A stretch of 64,000 bases of DNA, from positions 620,001 through 684,000 of the forward strand of contig NZ_AP022563.1 of NCBI RefSeq assembly GCF_010726645.1. The letters are read 5' to 3'. Positions 63,449 through 64,000 of the stretch are shown one piece after another; within the stretch, counting starts at the first letter, position 1; each line of letters starts with the position of its first letter. The DNA is from Mycolicibacterium duvalii. Its GTDB lineage: Bacteria > Actinomycetota > Actinomycetes > Mycobacteriales > Mycobacteriaceae. The notes beneath the pieces were generated by a model that was not told where the DNA came from, made no database searches, and worked only from the letters and a program-made list of their open reading frames with translations. Position numbers and translations under genes: made by a program.

Positions 63449-64000
63449 ATGACTGATGTGATCGGTCACGACCATCGAGACCTGGGCCTGACGCCGCTGA
63501 GCAAGACCGCTCTGGTCCCGACGACCGACCAGCCGCAGAAGGGCAAGGACTTCACCAGCGACCAGGAGGTGCGCTGGTGCCCCGGCTGCGGTGACTACGT
63601 CATCCTCAACACCATCCGCAACTTCTTGCCCGAGCTGGGATTGCGCCGCGAGAACATCGCGTTCGTCAGCGGGATCGGCTGCTCCAGCCGTTTCCCGTAT
63701 TACCTGGAGACCTACGGTTTCCACTCGATCCACGGGCGCGCGCCGACGATCGCGACCGGTCTGGCGCTGGCGCGCCCCGACCTGTCGGTGTGGGTCGTCA
63801 CCGGCGACGGCGACTCGCTGTCGATCGGCGGCAACCACCTGATCCACGCGCTGCGCCGCAACGTCAACATCACGATCCTGCTGTTCAACAACCGGATCTA
63901 CGGGTTGACCAAGGGCCAGTACTCACCGACCTCCGAGGTCGGCAAGGTCACCAAGTCCACACCGATGGGCTCGCTGGATCATCCCTTCAACCCTGTGTCG
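63449..64000 (+). CDS. korB: 2-oxoglutarate:ferredoxin oxidoreductase beta subunit (KorB), partial at the right edge
   Basis: The first 184 aa of the TPP-binding subunit. [10 protein letters not shown] holds iron-sulfur ligands, [25 protein letters not shown] is the substrate region and [24 protein letters not shown] with [11 protein letters not shown] is the TPP/metal motif. ATG at 63449 has GGGAGGAGCCGAA upstream. Runs off the end of the window. Confidence 0.95.
   Translation, partial: MTDVIGHDHRDLGLTPLSKTALVPTTDQPQKGKDFTSDQEVRWCPGCGDYVILNTIRNFLPELGLRRENIAFVSGIGCSSRFPYYLETYGFHSIHGRAPTIATGLALARPDLSVWVVTGDGDSLSIGGNHLIHALRRNVNITILLFNNRIYGLTKGQYSPTSEVGKVTKSTPMGSLDHPFNPVS

Overview
The window reads as the chromosome of a high-GC actinobacterium of the Mycobacterium / Mycolicibacterium group. 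The evidence is the gene content and gene order: MmpL transporter, WS/DGAT wax-ester synthase, PlsC and PlsB2, the large NAD-glutamate dehydrogenase, group II truncated haemoglobin, an Rv2466c-type CPWC protein, tig-clpP1-clpP2, clpX and korAB. From about 20.3 kb to the right edge the order matches, as I recall it, the M. tuberculosis block Rv2484c to Rv2454c, with several lineage-specific insertions. No database search was run; all homology statements come from reading motifs.

Region 1 (1-16.9 kb, minus strand) is a secondary-metabolite locus. In transcription order it holds an MmpL exporter, an LCM-type O-methyltransferase, a 514-nt gap with a 12-bp palindrome, an MbtH-like protein, a mycocerosic-acid-synthase-like reducing PKS (KS-AT-DH-ER-KR-ACP) and an NRPS (C-A-T-C-A...) that leaves the window on the left. 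It looks like a lipopeptide pathway with its own exporter. The second A domain carries an apparent one-base frameshift in a 6-G run at 590-595.

Region 2 (17.2-20.2 kb) has a DUF2505 protein, a secreted PE-PPE-domain protein, a dienelactone-hydrolase-like enzyme and tRNA-Arg. Region 3 (20.3-38.3 kb, plus strand mostly) is conserved housekeeping: WS/DGAT-plsC-plsB2 glycerolipid genes, a CopD/CtaG membrane protein, an SSB paralogue, EttA, NAD-GDH, a thioesterase, GlbO (minus), an HNH protein, a small membrane protein and a DUF5130 protein.

Region 4 (38.3-40.35 kb) is a small module (SnoaL-like protein, His-rich 76-aa protein, divergent LuxR regulator) bounded by two roughly 60-bp imperfect direct repeats. 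It is followed by a small HNH protein, pepN, the CPWC oxidoreductase, rpiB and a Nei-type glycosylase. Region 5 (45.3-53.9 kb, mostly minus) is an accessory block between nei2 and tig: DUF1542-like membrane protein, metallo-beta-lactamase-fold hydrolase, cytochrome P450, MASE1-SpoIIE phosphatase, orphan YrbE permease, DUF2236 protein, GNAT protein and a frameshifted proline-rich secreted protein.

Region 6 (54.3-64 kb) has tRNA-Gly and tRNA-Pro with encoded CCA, tig-clpP1-clpP2, an F420-type PPOX protein, a Gly/Pro-rich secreted peptide, clpX, fdhD and korA-korB (korB cut by the right edge). I saw no insertion sequence, CRISPR array, rRNA or phage genes.
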